Assembly (NCBI RefSeq): GCF_027247405.1
Contig: NZ_CP097463.1
Span: 3,100,001-3,164,000 of the forward strand
Source: Jatrophihabitans cynanchi
GTDB lineage: Bacteria; Actinomycetota; Actinomycetes; Mycobacteriales; Jatrophihabitantaceae
Length of the DNA stretch: 64,000 nt
Reading direction: 5' to 3'
Position 1 is the first letter of the stretch; each line of letters opens with the position of its first letter. Both the position numbers and the translations under genes were made by a program. Positions 15,371 through 24,539 of this stretch are shown here, piece after piece. Under the pieces are notes generated by a model, which saw nothing but the letters and a program-made list of their open reading frames with translations, was not told the DNA's origin and made no database searches.

Positions 15371-15411
15371 CAGCACCCTCATCGGCCCAGCACCCTCATC
15401 GGCCCAGCACC
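15371..15411. repeat. 17-nt tandem duplication at the ispE/ABC-F junction
   Basis: CAGCACCCTCATCGGCC occurs twice in tandem (15371-15387, 15388-15404) and is followed by seven bases of a third copy. On the minus strand each unit carries the GATGAG that forms the ispE stop, so the stop region has been duplicated and now separates ispE from the ABC-F start by 30 bases. Confidence 0.75.
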
Positions 15412-16277
15412 GTCGCGCCGGGGACCGGACCGCGCGCAACCGTGGCGCGCGGCAGGTCAGCAGCCACCCGGCGCGCCGCGGGTTCGTCCGCGCACAGGAA
15501 CGCGCAGGTCGGGCCGGAGCCGGAGACGATGCCGGCCAGCGCGCCTGCCTTCCGCCCGGCGGCCAGCACGGCGTGCAGCGCCGGCGCGAGCGAGAGGCAG
15601 GCCGGCTCGAGGTCGTTGTGCAGCGCCGCCGCGACCTCGTCCGGCCGCCCCGAGACGAGTGCGGCGCGCAACCCGGTCACGTCGAGCGCCGGCGGCGGCA
15701 CCGCGCCCTCGGCCCGCAGCCGGTCCAGCTCGCGGTAGGCGTCACCGGCCGCGATGCCGAACTCCGCGGGCACCAGCACCCAGTGCAGTTCGCCGGTGGT
15801 GGGCAGCGGTTCGAGCAGCTCGCCGCGCCCGGTGCCCAGGGCCGTCCCGCCGACCAGCCCGAACGCCACGTCGCTTCCCAGCTCGGCCGCCAGCTCCGGC
15901 AGCACGACCGGGTCGGCGCCCCACAGCCGGGCGCAGCCGAGCAGCGCCGCCGCCGCGTCGGCCGACCCGCCGGCCATGCCGCCGGCCACCGGGATCTGCT
16001 TGGCGATCTCGACGCGGACCGGCGAACCGGCCCGGCAGCGGCTCGCGAGCAGCTCGGCCGCGCGCCACACCAGGTTGTCCGACCCGGTCGGCACGCCGGC
16101 CGCCGCCGGCCCGCTGACCCGCACGCCCATCGCGTCGGCCACCTGCACCGTCACCACGTCGTGCAGCCCGACCGCGTGAAACACCGTGACCAGCTCGTGG
16201 AAGCCGTCCGGGCGCAGCCCGCCCACGCCGAGATGCAGGTTCACCTTCGCGGGGACGCGCACGCGGGTGGGGGACAC
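15396..16277 (-). CDS. ispE: 4-diphosphocytidyl-2-C-methyl-D-erythritol kinase
   Basis: 293 residues from a GTG start. GHMP kinase motifs: VPAKVNLHLGVGGLRPDGFHEL at the N-terminus and the ATP-binding PVAGGMAGGSADAAAALL near residue 95, plus IVSGSGPTCAFL near the end. It phosphorylates CDP-methylerythritol in the non-mevalonate route to isoprenoids, in the cytoplasm. Followed on the same strand by the ABC-F gene, a pairing common in actinobacteria. Confidence 0.95.
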   Translation of the reverse strand: MSPTRVRVPAKVNLHLGVGGLRPDGFHELVTVFHAVGLHDVVTVQVADAMGVRVSGPAAAGVPTGSDNLVWRAAELLASRCRAGSPVRVEIAKQIPVAGGMAGGSADAAAALLGCARLWGADPVVLPELAAELGSDVAFGLVGGTALGTGRGELLEPLPTTGELHWVLVPAEFGIAAGDAYRELDRLRAEGAVPPPALDVTGLRAALVSGRPDEVAAALHNDLEPACLSLAPALHAVLAAGRKAGALAGIVSGSGPTCAFLCADEPAARRVAADLPRATVARGPVPGATVLGR

Positions 16278-16356
16278 CGCGCCGATGCTAATGGCGGGCG
16301 ATCCGGTGCCTGCCGCCGCTCAAGATCCGGTACCGGGTATTTGTCCCGGATGAGCA

Positions 16357-16371
16357 TTGACAGCGCTTACG
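16357..16371. promoter_or_regulatory. Candidate LacI-family operator / -35 region of the glucodextranase gene
   Basis: TTGACAGCGCTTACG lies 80-95 bases before the GH15 start. The AGCGCT core with flanking TGAC and TTAC resembles LacI-family sugar-repressor sites, and TTGACA could serve as the -35 of the same promoter. A repressor of starch or glucan use would make sense, but none is encoded nearby. Confidence 0.3.
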
Positions 16372-16451
16372 GGCCGGCGCTTGGATGAGATCCGGCTCAC
16401 ATAAGTTCACCCAAAGAACATACCTCGGGGCCGGACGGCGAGGGAGCGGGC

Positions 16452-19400
16452 ATGGCCAGGTTGCGTACGGCATTCAGCGGCGTCCTCACCGCCATCACGG
16501 TGTTGGCCCTGGCCCAAGTGGCCGGCGCGACCCCGGGCACGGCGTCGCCGGCCGGCGCCCCGGGCGCACCCGGCGCGCTGAGCCACTTCGACCTGGCTCG
16601 CAAGGACTGCCTGGGCACGGCCCGCAACACCACGTCCAAGATCTGGTACACCGTCGCGAACGGGGTGCTCTCGGACGTCTATGCCCCGACGATCGACACC
16701 ACCGACGTCGAGACCATGCAGTTCGTGGTCACCGACGGTGCGACCTTCACCGACCTGCAGACCCGCGACACGACCTACACGGTGCACACCGATCGCACCG
16801 GCATGCTCTGCACGATCACCTCGACGGCGCGGTCCGGCGCCTACCGGCTGATCACGACCTACCTCACCGACCCGTCGCGGGCGAGCGTCGTCGTCAACAC
16901 CCGCTACCAGCCGCTGACCCGCGCCGCCCGCAGCTACGAGCTGTACGTACGCCTGGACGCGACGGTCGCAGGCAACGGGGGAGGCGGAGCCGCGGATACG
17001 GCAAACGGCGGGGCGGACAGCGCCACCGTCGATGCGGCAACGGGCGCGCTCGTCAGCTTCGACACCAACACCCGGACGAACGCCGCGAACCGCGACTACG
17101 CCGTCCCCAGCTACCTCGCGCTGCGCGCCGACCGGCCGTTCACCGCGGCGAGCTCCGGCTTCGTCGGCACCGCCAGCGACGGCCTCACCGAACTGGACGC
17201 CGGCCACGCGCTCGCCCCGCGCTACCCCGACGCGACCGGCGGCAACGTCGAGCAGACCGCGCGGCTGCAGCTCGACCGGCGCGGCAGCGCCACCCTGGCG
17301 CTCGGCTTCGGCACCACCCAGGCCGCGGCCGTCGACACCGCCGGGCGCACCGTCGGCACGCCACTCGCCGAGCTCGCCGGCCGCTACCTCGCCGGCTGGT
17401 ACGGCTACGACGCGCAGCTGCGCCGGCCGAGCCGACACCTGCCCGGCCTGACCCGCGGCCAGCAGCGCGCCGCCGAGCACGAGTACTGGACGTCGGCGAA
17501 CGTGCTGAAGGCCAGTGAGGACAAGACCTTCCCCGGTGCGATCGTCGCCTCGCTCGCCTCGCCGTGGGGCCAGGCGGTCTCGGCGGGCGACCCGAACAAC
17601 ACCTACTGGGGCTCGTACCGCGAGGTGTTCGCGCGTGACCTGTACGAGGCGTTCACCGGACTGCTCACCGACGGCGACCTCGCGACCGCCCGCGCCGCCA
17701 CCCGCTTCCTGTTCCTGCGGCAGCAACAGCCGGACGGCTCGATGCCGCGCAACTCGCTCGTCAACGGCAAGACGGCGCCCGACTCGTTCAACACGCAGCT
17801 GGACGAGGCCGCGTACCCGATCCTGATGGCGTGGCAGTCCGGACTGGCCGGCGACGCGCAGCTGTGGCCGCACATCAAGGCGGCCGCCGACTTCCTGATC
17901 AGCCACGGGCCGGCGTCGGGCGTCGAGCGGTGGGAGGAGCAGAGCGGCTACTCGCCCTCGACCATCGCAGCCGAGATCGCCGGCTTGACCGCGGCCGGCG
18001 CGATCGCGGCGCGGCACGGCGACCGCGCGTCCGCCCGCGTCTTCCTCGCCACCGCCGACCAGTACCAGCGCAGCATCAAGGGCTGGACCGTCACCACCGA
18101 CGGCCCGCTGTCGGACCGGCCCTACTTCATCCGGCTGTCCAAGACCGGCGACCCGAACGCCGCGATCAGCTACAACCTCAACAACGGCGGCCCGACGCTC
18201 GACCAGCGCACCGTCATCGACGCCGGCTTCCAGGAACTCGTCCGCCTCGGCGAGCTGGCCGCCGACGACCCGGACGTGCAGAACTCGCTGCGCGTCGTCG
18301 ACGCGACCATCGCCAGGCAGACACCGAGCGGCACCGGCTACCTGCGCTACAACGGCGACGGCTACGGCGACTGCCATGTCGGCGCCGGGACGTCGTGCTC
18401 CGCCGAAGGCGCGCCGTGGGCGCCGTCGGGGGTGGGCACCGGGCACGTCTGGCCGGTGCTCGCGGCCGAGCGTGGGCAGCAGGAACTGGCTGTCGGCGAC
18501 CGCGCCGCGGCTGCACGGCAGCTGGCCGCGATCGACGCGATGTCGACGGCCGGCGCGCTGGTGCCCGAGCAGGCGTGGGACGCACCGGACGTCCCCGCGG
18601 CCCCGTGGGGGAGCGACCCGACGACCGCGTCGATCGGGTTCACCGACGGTGCGCCCGCCGGGTCGGCCGCGCCGCTGACCTGGGGCGCGGCCGCACAGGT
18701 GCGGCTGGTCGCCGACCTGTCCACCGGCCGCATCCTGGACAAGCCCGACCTCACCACGTCCCGGTACGTGACGCACCGCCAGCGCGGCACGTCACTGACC
18801 GTCACCTCGCCTCAGGACAAGACCGCCGTCACCGGCACGACGATCGCGGTCGCGGGCACGGCCGTAGCGGGCGCGACCGTGGACATCGCCGACGTCGCGA
18901 CCGACCGCAACGACGTCACGACCACCACCACGGTCACTGCGGCCGCCGACGGCAGCTTCCACGCCGACGTCACGGCGGCGGCGGGCACCAACGTGGTCGT
19001 CGTGACCAGCACCGCGCCGGACGGCGGTACCGCACAAGCTGTGCGCACCGTCGTGAACGACGTCGTCGAGGGGACGCTGCTGTTCGACGCGAGCGACCCG
19101 ACGGGCGACGACAACGGGCCGGGCAACTACGCCTACCCGACGGCCGGCGACTTCCACGCCGGTGCCTACGACCTGACCGACTTCCAGGTGTACGACACGG
19201 GCGACACGGTCACCTTCCGGGTGCAGACCCGCGACCTGGCGCCGACGTTCGGCAGTGCGCTCGGTGCCCAGCTCGTGGACGTGTACGTGCACGAGCCCGG
19301 GACGGCGCCGACCTCGACCGCCGCGTCGTTCCCGCAGCGCAACTACACGATCGCAGCTGCGGACGCGTGGAGCCGGCTGATCGAGGTGCAGGGCTTCGGC

Positions 19401-19772
19401 CAGCGGTTCGTCGACGCGTCCGGCGCCACGGTCGGAACCGTCGCGATCAGCGCGAACGAGATCTCCCGCTACATCACCTTCTCGGTCGCCAAGTCCGCGC
19501 TGGGCGGGACGCCCGCCGCGGGCTGGGCGTTCACGCTCGCGCTGACCGGGCAGGACGGCTACAGCCCGGACCAGGCGCGCGCGTTCACGCCCACGCCGGG
19601 CGGGTACTCGTTCGGCGTCTGCGCGAGCGCGAGCAGCGCGCCGGTGTGCACCGTCGACCCGGCCACCGTCCCGAAGGTGATGGACACGATCACCCCGGCG
19701 GGGACGGCCCAGTCCGACGAGCTGGACTACCTGGCGCACCACCCGGTCACGCTCGGCGGCCTGCCGCTCTGA
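16452..19772 (+). CDS. Secreted glucodextranase-like GH15 glycoside hydrolase
   Basis: 1106 residues. A signal peptide covers about residues 1-26 (LTAITVLALAQVAGA). A beta-rich N-domain follows (about 40-315), then the (alpha/alpha)6 catalytic domain (about 325-760) with YREVFARDLYEAF, a probable acid Glu in RWEEQSGYSPSTIA (near 494) and probable base Glu in LVPEQAWD (near 705). An Ig-like domain (about 780-870) and a C-terminal glucodextranase-type module (about 875-1100, LLFDASDPTGDDNGPGNYAYPT onward) complete it. The four-part order matches Arthrobacter glucodextranase. It probably releases glucose from alpha-glucans or dextran outside the cell. A Gly/Ala/Asn stretch at 175-195 looks inserted. 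Confidence 0.87.
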   Translation: MARLRTAFSGVLTAITVLALAQVAGATPGTASPAGAPGAPGALSHFDLARKDCLGTARNTTSKIWYTVANGVLSDVYAPTIDTTDVETMQFVVTDGATFTDLQTRDTTYTVHTDRTGMLCTITSTARSGAYRLITTYLTDPSRASVVVNTRYQPLTRAARSYELYVRLDATVAGNGGGGAADTANGGADSATVDAATGALVSFDTNTRTNAANRDYAVPSYLALRADRPFTAASSGFVGTASDGLTELDAGHALAPRYPDATGGNVEQTARLQLDRRGSATLALGFGTTQAAAVDTAGRTVGTPLAELAGRYLAGWYGYDAQLRRPSRHLPGLTRGQQRAAEHEYWTSANVLKASEDKTFPGAIVASLASPWGQAVSAGDPNNTYWGSYREVFARDLYEAFTGLLTDGDLATARAATRFLFLRQQQPDGSMPRNSLVNGKTAPDSFNTQLDEAAYPILMAWQSGLAGDAQLWPHIKAAADFLISHGPASGVERWEEQSGYSPSTIAAEIAGLTAAGAIAARHGDRASARVFLATADQYQRSIKGWTVTTDGPLSDRPYFIRLSKTGDPNAAISYNLNNGGPTLDQRTVIDAGFQELVRLGELAADDPDVQNSLRVVDATIARQTPSGTGYLRYNGDGYGDCHVGAGTSCSAEGAPWAPSGVGTGHVWPVLAAERGQQELAVGDRAAAARQLAAIDAMSTAGALVPEQAWDAPDVPAAPWGSDPTTASIGFTDGAPAGSAAPLTWGAAAQVRLVADLSTGRILDKPDLTTSRYVTHRQRGTSLTVTSPQDKTAVTGTTIAVAGTAVAGATVDIADVATDRNDVTTTTTVTAAADGSFHADVTAAAGTNVVVVTSTAPDGGTAQAVRTVVNDVVEGTLLFDASDPTGDDNGPGNYAYPTAGDFHAGAYDLTDFQVYDTGDTVTFRVQTRDLAPTFGSALGAQLVDVYVHEPGTAPTSTAASFPQRNYTIAAADAWSRLIEVQGFGQRFVDASGATVGTVAISANEISRYITFSVAKSALGGTPAAGWAFTLALTGQDGYSPDQARAFTPTPGGYSFGVCASASSAPVCTVDPATVPKVMDTITPAGTAQSDELDYLAHHPVTLGGLPL

Positions 19773-19837
19773 CTACCAGCTGCCGCACAGCCGGACCAGC
19801 AGGTACCGCACAGGAAGGGTCTGCGACAATCGGCGGC

Positions 19838-21487
19838 ATGCAAGGCGACTCCGCGTTGCAGCACAGCGAGCTGCCGGCATCGCTGCCGACGGATCGCGCT
19901 GCCCGATCGACGATCGGGGTGGGTTCGGCGTCCGCGCCGCCCGGCTCGTACTGGGGCCGGGTCGCCGCTGCCCCGCGGCCGGAGCCGGAATCGGAGCCGG
20001 AATCGGCGCCGGAGCAGTACCAGCAGCCGGCCTCGCCGGCGGCCACGGTCGCGCCGCCACAGTCGCCGCTACAGTCACCGCCACCGACCGAGCCGCCGGT
20101 TCCGAGCCCGCCAGCTCCGATCCCGCCGGTTCCGGCCCCGCCGAGCGATGCCGAGCGGCGGCTGGCCGAGGCGCACGAGGAGGCGCAGGCGCTCATCGCC
20201 GACGCGGTGGAGCAGGCCGGGCTGCTGGCCCGCCGGGCCGAGGCCGACGCCGACGCGCTGCTCGTCGAAGCGCGTGCCGAGGCCGACCAGATGACGGCCG
20301 CCGCGCGTGAATCGGCCCGCGTCGTGCGCGAACAGGCCGATGCGATCATCGCGGCCGCGCGCACCGGCAGCCAGGAGCAGCGCGACAGCGCGGCGGCCGA
20401 GGTGGCCCGGCTGCGCAGCGATCACGACGCCCGGCTGGCCGCCGAGCAGGCCGCCCACGAGGAGCAGCTGCGCGGCCTGCGGGTCGAGGCCGAGGCCGCC
20501 GCGGAGCGGCACACCGCGGCTGCCCGCGCCGAGGCCGAGCGCATCGTGGCGGCGGCACTGCGCGATGTCGAGGACGCCCGGCTGGACGCCGAGACGGTCC
20601 GCGCCGACGCGCGGGTGCAGGGTGAGCGGCTGGTCGAGGCGGCCCGGGTGAACGCCGCCCGCGAGATCGCCGACGCCGTCGAGCACACCAAGTGGACCCA
20701 GCAGACCATCGCCGACCTGCTCGCCGCCGCGGAGGAGGACGGCGCGATCATCCGCCGGCGCGCGCACCACGACGCGGCGGCGGCCGTGCGCTCCACCCGC
20801 GCTCATCTCACCGGCATCCTGGCCGCGGCCCGCGGGCGGCTCACCGAGCAGTTCGAGCAGCTGCGCCGCGACGAGCGCGAGCAGGCCGACCGCGCCGCGG
20901 CCATCCTCGCCCGCGCCGAGGCAGAGGCCGAGAAGCTCCTGGCCGAGGCGCACGTGGAGGCCGAGCGCACCGTCAGCCGGGCCGAAGCCGACGCCGGAGC
21001 CCGGCTCGAGCGCGCCGAGCGGCGGCTGGCCGAGGCGGAGGCAGGTGCCCGCACCGTCCGCGAACGGGTCACCGACGACCTCAGCCGAGCGCACCGCGAG
21101 GCCCAGGACCTGCGCCGCACCGCGAAGGACGAGGCGATCGCCATCGTCGCCGCCGCGCGCACCGAGTCGGACGCGATCCGCAGCTCGGCGCGCGGCATGC
21201 TCGCCGAGGCGCGCGCGGAGGCCGCGGTGCTCAAGGCGCATCGCGACGCGATCGCCGACGAGCTCGGGAACCTGTCCGGCGTCATCGAGGCGCTGGCGGT
21301 GTCCGAACGGGCCCGCGCACCCGAGTCCGGGGCCGCACCCGTCCGGGACGACGCGCCCGGCCCGGAAGCCGAACCTGTCCGAGAAGCTGCGTCCGTTCAC
21401 GCGCCCGACCAGACACCACCCACCGACGCCGATTGGCCAACCGGTCCGATCCGGCTTTGCGACGAGATGGATCCCACGGATGACTGA
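19838..21487 (+). CDS. Large coiled-coil protein (Scy-like cytoskeletal candidate)
   Basis: 549 residues. The first 105 residues are low complexity with Pro/Glu repeats (PESEPESAPE, then PPVPSPPAPIPPVPAPP). Residues 106-480 are almost continuous Ala/Glu/Arg-rich coiled coil (AEADADALLVEARAEADQ type heptads), and the tail is acidic. No enzyme motif or membrane segment is seen. Its ATGA-type overlap with a DivIVA-headed coiled-coil gene recalls the adjacent scy and filP genes of Streptomyces, which organise polar growth. Homology to Scy is not shown by sequence and rests on architecture and position. Confidence 0.6.
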   Translation: MQGDSALQHSELPASLPTDRAARSTIGVGSASAPPGSYWGRVAAAPRPEPESEPESAPEQYQQPASPAATVAPPQSPLQSPPPTEPPVPSPPAPIPPVPAPPSDAERRLAEAHEEAQALIADAVEQAGLLARRAEADADALLVEARAEADQMTAAARESARVVREQADAIIAAARTGSQEQRDSAAAEVARLRSDHDARLAAEQAAHEEQLRGLRVEAEAAAERHTAAARAEAERIVAAALRDVEDARLDAETVRADARVQGERLVEAARVNAAREIADAVEHTKWTQQTIADLLAAAEEDGAIIRRRAHHDAAAAVRSTRAHLTGILAAARGRLTEQFEQLRRDEREQADRAAAILARAEAEAEKLLAEAHVEAERTVSRAEADAGARLERAERRLAEAEAGARTVRERVTDDLSRAHREAQDLRRTAKDEAIAIVAAARTESDAIRSSARGMLAEARAEAAVLKAHRDAIADELGNLSGVIEALAVSERARAPESGAAPVRDDAPGPEAEPVREAASVHAPDQTPPTDADWPTGPIRLCDEMDPTDD

Positions 21488-22475
21488 CAACGCCCCCACC
21501 GCTTCCTTCCGCACCGTGATGCGCGGTTACGACCCGAACGAGGTCGACCGGTACGTCGGCGAGCTCGGCGCCGTCGCCGCGAACGCGAAGCTGCAGGCCG
21601 CCGAGCTGTCCCGCCAGGTCGAGCAGCTGAAAGCCGTCGTCGAGGAGGCCCGCCGCAGGGCAGACGAGCCGCCGCCGACCCCGACGTTCGCCGACTTCGG
21701 CGCGCGCGTCGGGCAAATCTTGGAGCTGGCCGAGCAGGAGGCGGCCGAGCTGCGAACCGGCGCCGCCGAGGAGGCGGACAAGCTGCTCGCCGAGGCCGAG
21801 GAGACGACCGGCAAGCAACGCGCCGACGCCGAGCGGTACGCGCGCGACACCCGCAGCGCGGCCGATCAGGAGGCGTCCAGGATCGTCGAGGAAGCCAAGC
21901 GCACGTCCGACCAGCTGCTCGACGACGCCGACCGGCAGGCGACCGCCCGCCGCGAGGAGGCCGAGGCGCTGTACGAGCAGCAGCGGGCCAAGGCCGCCAA
22001 GTCCGCGGCCGATTTCGAGCAGACGCTCGCGATCCGCCGCAGCGAGGCCGAGAAGGTGTTCCGCGAGCGGACCGCCCTTGCCGAGCAGCAGCTCGCCGAG
22101 GCGCAGGCCCACATCGCCGGGCTGCGGCAGGAGAACGAGCGCGCCAACGCCGAGGCGGCCCGGGCGGCCGCCGCGCTGACCGCGGAGTCGCAGCAGAAGG
22201 CCGAGCAGATCGTGGCCGACGCCGTCGCGCGCGCCGACCGGATCCGCGCCGAGTCCGAGCGTGAGCTGGCCGCCGCCACGCAGCGTCGCGACAGCATCAA
22301 CGCGCAGCTGACCAACGTGCGGCAGATGCTCGCGACGCTGTCCGGGACGAATCCGGCCGCCTTCGGGCTGGGGGCCGACGACCTGGCGACCGAGCCGGCC
22401 GAGCAGTCCGAGGACCTCGACGGCGCCGCTCGGGCCGACGAGCCGGTCGCGCTCCAGAAGGGCAAGAAGGGGTAG
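21480..22475 (+). CDS. DivIVA-domain coiled-coil protein (FilP-like)
   Basis: 331 residues from an ATG inside the end of the preceding gene (8-base overlap). The N-terminus SFRTVMRGYDPNEVDRYVGEL (residues 9-29) is the DivIVA-type membrane-curvature and oligomerisation motif with its MRGYDPNEVD core. The rest is Ala/Glu/Arg-rich coiled coil to about 290, then an acidic tail ending KKG. Streptomyces FilP has the same size (about 310 residues) and a similar GYD head, so an intermediate-filament-like role in polar growth is plausible. It could also be a second DivIVA/Wag31-type protein. Confidence 0.72.
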   Translation: MTDNAPTASFRTVMRGYDPNEVDRYVGELGAVAANAKLQAAELSRQVEQLKAVVEEARRRADEPPPTPTFADFGARVGQILELAEQEAAELRTGAAEEADKLLAEAEETTGKQRADAERYARDTRSAADQEASRIVEEAKRTSDQLLDDADRQATARREEAEALYEQQRAKAAKSAADFEQTLAIRRSEAEKVFRERTALAEQQLAEAQAHIAGLRQENERANAEAARAAAALTAESQQKAEQIVADAVARADRIRAESERELAAATQRRDSINAQLTNVRQMLATLSGTNPAAFGLGADDLATEPAEQSEDLDGAARADEPVALQKGKKG

Positions 22476-22519
22476 CCGGGCACGTCGAATACTCCTGGTC
22501 CGTTGTCACAGTCGGCTCA

Positions 22520-22525
22520 TAGGGT
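22520..22525 (+). promoter_or_regulatory. Candidate -10 of the DrrAB-like operon
   Basis: TAGGGT followed by GGGCC, 36 bases before the ATG at 22561. It resembles the TAGGCT element upstream of rplY and mfd. No convincing -35 is seen at normal spacing. Confidence 0.3.
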
Positions 22526-22560
22526 GGGCCGGCATCCGGCGGACGACGGGGGTACTGACG

Positions 22561-23574
22561 ATGGTGGACGTGATCCGGGCTACCGGCCTGGTCAAGAAGT
22601 ACGGCGCGGTGCACGCGCTGGACGGGCTCGACCTGGCCGTCCCGGAGGGCACCGTGCTCGGGCTGCTGGGCCCGAACGGGGCGGGCAAGACGACCGCCGT
22701 GCGGATCCTGACCACCCTGCTGCAGGCCGACGGCGGTCACGCCGAGGTCGCCGGCTTCGACGTTGCCGAGCGGCCCGGCGAGGTGCGGGCACGGATCGGG
22801 CTGTCCGGGCAGTATGCGGCGGTCGACGAGTACCTGACCGGCTACGAGAACCTGGACATGGTCGGGCGGCTGTACGGGCTCGGTGGGCGGACCTCGCGCG
22901 AGCGGGCCCGCGAACTGCTGCGGCGGTTCGATCTGGTCGACGCCGGCGATCGCCCCGTCAAGACGTACTCCGGCGGGATGCGGCGCCGGCTCGACCTGGC
23001 CGGGGCCCTCGTCGCCGAGCCGAGGGTGCTGTTCCTGGACGAGCCGACGACCGGCCTGGACCCGCGTAGCCGTGCCGACATGTGGGACGTGATCGTCGAA
23101 CTGGTGAGCGGCGGGGTCACCCTGCTGCTGACCACCCAGTACCTGGAGGAGGCCGACCGGCTGGCCGACAAGATCATGGTGATCGACCACGGCCGGGCGA
23201 TCGCCCAGGGCACCGCGGACGAGTTGAAGGCCCAGGTCGGCGGCGAGCGGGTCGAGGTCGTCGTCGGCCGGGCGGACGAACTGGCCCGGGCCGAATCGAT
23301 CCTGGCCGAACTCGCGGGCGCAGCGGTCACCGTCGAGCCGCACACCCGGCAGATCACGGCGCCGGTGCAAGGCGGTGCGCGCGTGCTCACCGAGGCGCTG
23401 CGCCGACTGGACGCGGCCGGCGTGGTCGTCCTGGACGTCGCGCTGCGCCGTCCCACCCTCGACGACGTCTTCCTCACCCTCACCGGCCATGCTGCCGAGG
23501 ATTCGGCCGGCGACGCGGGAGACAGCGAGCGGCTCGAGGATGCGGACCAGCCGAGCGCGGCGGCACGCTCATGA
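22561..23574 (+). CDS. DrrA-type ABC exporter ATP-binding protein
   Basis: 337 residues. Walker A GPNGAGKTTAVR (near 40), signature YSGGMRRRLDLAGALV (near 138) and Walker B VLFLDEPTTGLDP (near 158), followed by the LEEADRLADKI region. The extra C-terminal domain (about 225-315) containing VARLA-type beta strands and RPTLDDVFLTLTG is the hallmark of the daunorubicin-resistance DrrA family. It overlaps the permease gene by four bases, so the two make one exporter. The exported compound is unknown. Confidence 0.9.
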   Translation: MVDVIRATGLVKKYGAVHALDGLDLAVPEGTVLGLLGPNGAGKTTAVRILTTLLQADGGHAEVAGFDVAERPGEVRARIGLSGQYAAVDEYLTGYENLDMVGRLYGLGGRTSRERARELLRRFDLVDAGDRPVKTYSGGMRRRLDLAGALVAEPRVLFLDEPTTGLDPRSRADMWDVIVELVSGGVTLLLTTQYLEEADRLADKIMVIDHGRAIAQGTADELKAQVGGERVEVVVGRADELARAESILAELAGAAVTVEPHTRQITAPVQGGARVLTEALRRLDAAGVVVLDVALRRPTLDDVFLTLTGHAAEDSAGDAGDSERLEDADQPSAAARS

Positions 23575-24368
23575 GCGGCAATGCATTGGCAGACGGGGCG
23601 ATCATCGCCAAGCGCAACCTGATCAAGATCAAGCGGGTTCCCGACCTGCTGGTGTTCTCGACGCTCTCGCCGATCATGTTCATCCTGCTGTTCGCCTACG
23701 TGTTCGGCAGCGCGATCGACGTCCCGGGTCAGAGCTACCGCGAGTTCCTGATCCCCGGGATCTTCGCGCAGACCGTCATCTTCGGCGCCACGATCACCGG
23801 CGCGGGCCTGGCCGACGACATGCAGAAGGGCATCATCGACCGGTTCCGGTCGCTGCCCATCTCCCGGTCGGCCGTGCTGGTCGGGCGCACCGGCAGCGAC
23901 GTCATGAACAACGTGCTGGTCATCTTCATCATGTCGGTCACCGGGCTGATCGTGGGCTGGCGGATCCGTTCGTCCGTGCCGGAGGCGATCGCCGGCTTCC
24001 TGCTGCTGCTGGCCTTCGCCTACGCGGTCAGCTGGATCATGGCCTGGGTCGGCCTGCTCGTGCCGAGCCCGGAGGTCGTCAACAACGCCTCCTTCATGAT
24101 CATCTTTCCGTTGACGTTCATCGCCAACACGTTCGTCCCGACGAACAACTTCCCGGCCGTGCTCAAGGCGATCGCGAACTGGAACCCGGTGTCCTCGGTG
24201 ACGCAGGCGGCCAGGAACCTGTTCGGTAACACCAGCGACAAGGCCAAGACGCCCGGCGCCTGGTCGCTCGAGCATCCCGAGCTGTACACCCTCGGCTGGG
24301 TGGTCGTGATCCTCGTGGTGTTCATCCCGCTCTCGGTGCGCCAGTATCAGCGGGCCGCCAGCCGCTGA
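23571..24368 (+). CDS. DrrB-type ABC-2 permease
   Basis: 265 residues with six hydrophobic segments. Residues 15-45 (NLIKIKRVPDLLVFSTLSPIM) and the DMQKGIIDRFRSLPISRSAVLVGRT cytoplasmic loop near 85-105 are the ABC-2/DrrB pattern. The late PLTFIANTFVPTNNFPAVLKAIANWNPVS segment is also typical. Start ATG overlaps the ATPase stop. Forms the membrane channel of the exporter. Confidence 0.9.
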   Translation: MSGNALADGAIIAKRNLIKIKRVPDLLVFSTLSPIMFILLFAYVFGSAIDVPGQSYREFLIPGIFAQTVIFGATITGAGLADDMQKGIIDRFRSLPISRSAVLVGRTGSDVMNNVLVIFIMSVTGLIVGWRIRSSVPEAIAGFLLLLAFAYAVSWIMAWVGLLVPSPEVVNNASFMIIFPLTFIANTFVPTNNFPAVLKAIANWNPVSSVTQAARNLFGNTSDKAKTPGAWSLEHPELYTLGWVVVILVVFIPLSVRQYQRAASR

Positions 24369-24399
24369 GGGCGCCTGCGCGGGCGGGCGTAGCAGCCGG

Positions 24400-24405
24400 T
24401 AGGCT
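24400..24405 (+). promoter_or_regulatory. Candidate -10 element upstream of rplY
   Basis: TAGGCT followed by GGTG, about 135 bases before the rplY GTG. The same TAGGCTGG appears upstream of mfd (61514-61519), supporting a housekeeping -10. The 130-nt leader has no obvious attenuator. No clear -35 is seen. Confidence 0.4.
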
Positions 24406-24539
24406 GGTGTGGTTGCCCCGGCGAGGGATCGGCTCGCACGTCGAGCGTCCGTGATCGACGCGGTGTCGTTCGTCGACGCGCGTCCCGCGTCCGAGGCACC
24501 GCGAGTGACCACCGTCGAAGTTTCCAGAGGAGTTCTGCC

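Noticed and set aside
16407-18776. Long minus-strand frame of about 789 codons under the GH15 gene
   Set aside because: It is an antisense shadow with biased Arg/Gly/Val composition. The plus strand encodes a complete, motif-bearing enzyme.
17831-19837. Plus-strand frame running from the GH15 gene into the coiled-coil gene as one 1218-codon ORF
   Set aside because: Its first two thirds are an out-of-frame reading of GH15. Real coding starts at the ATG at 19838.
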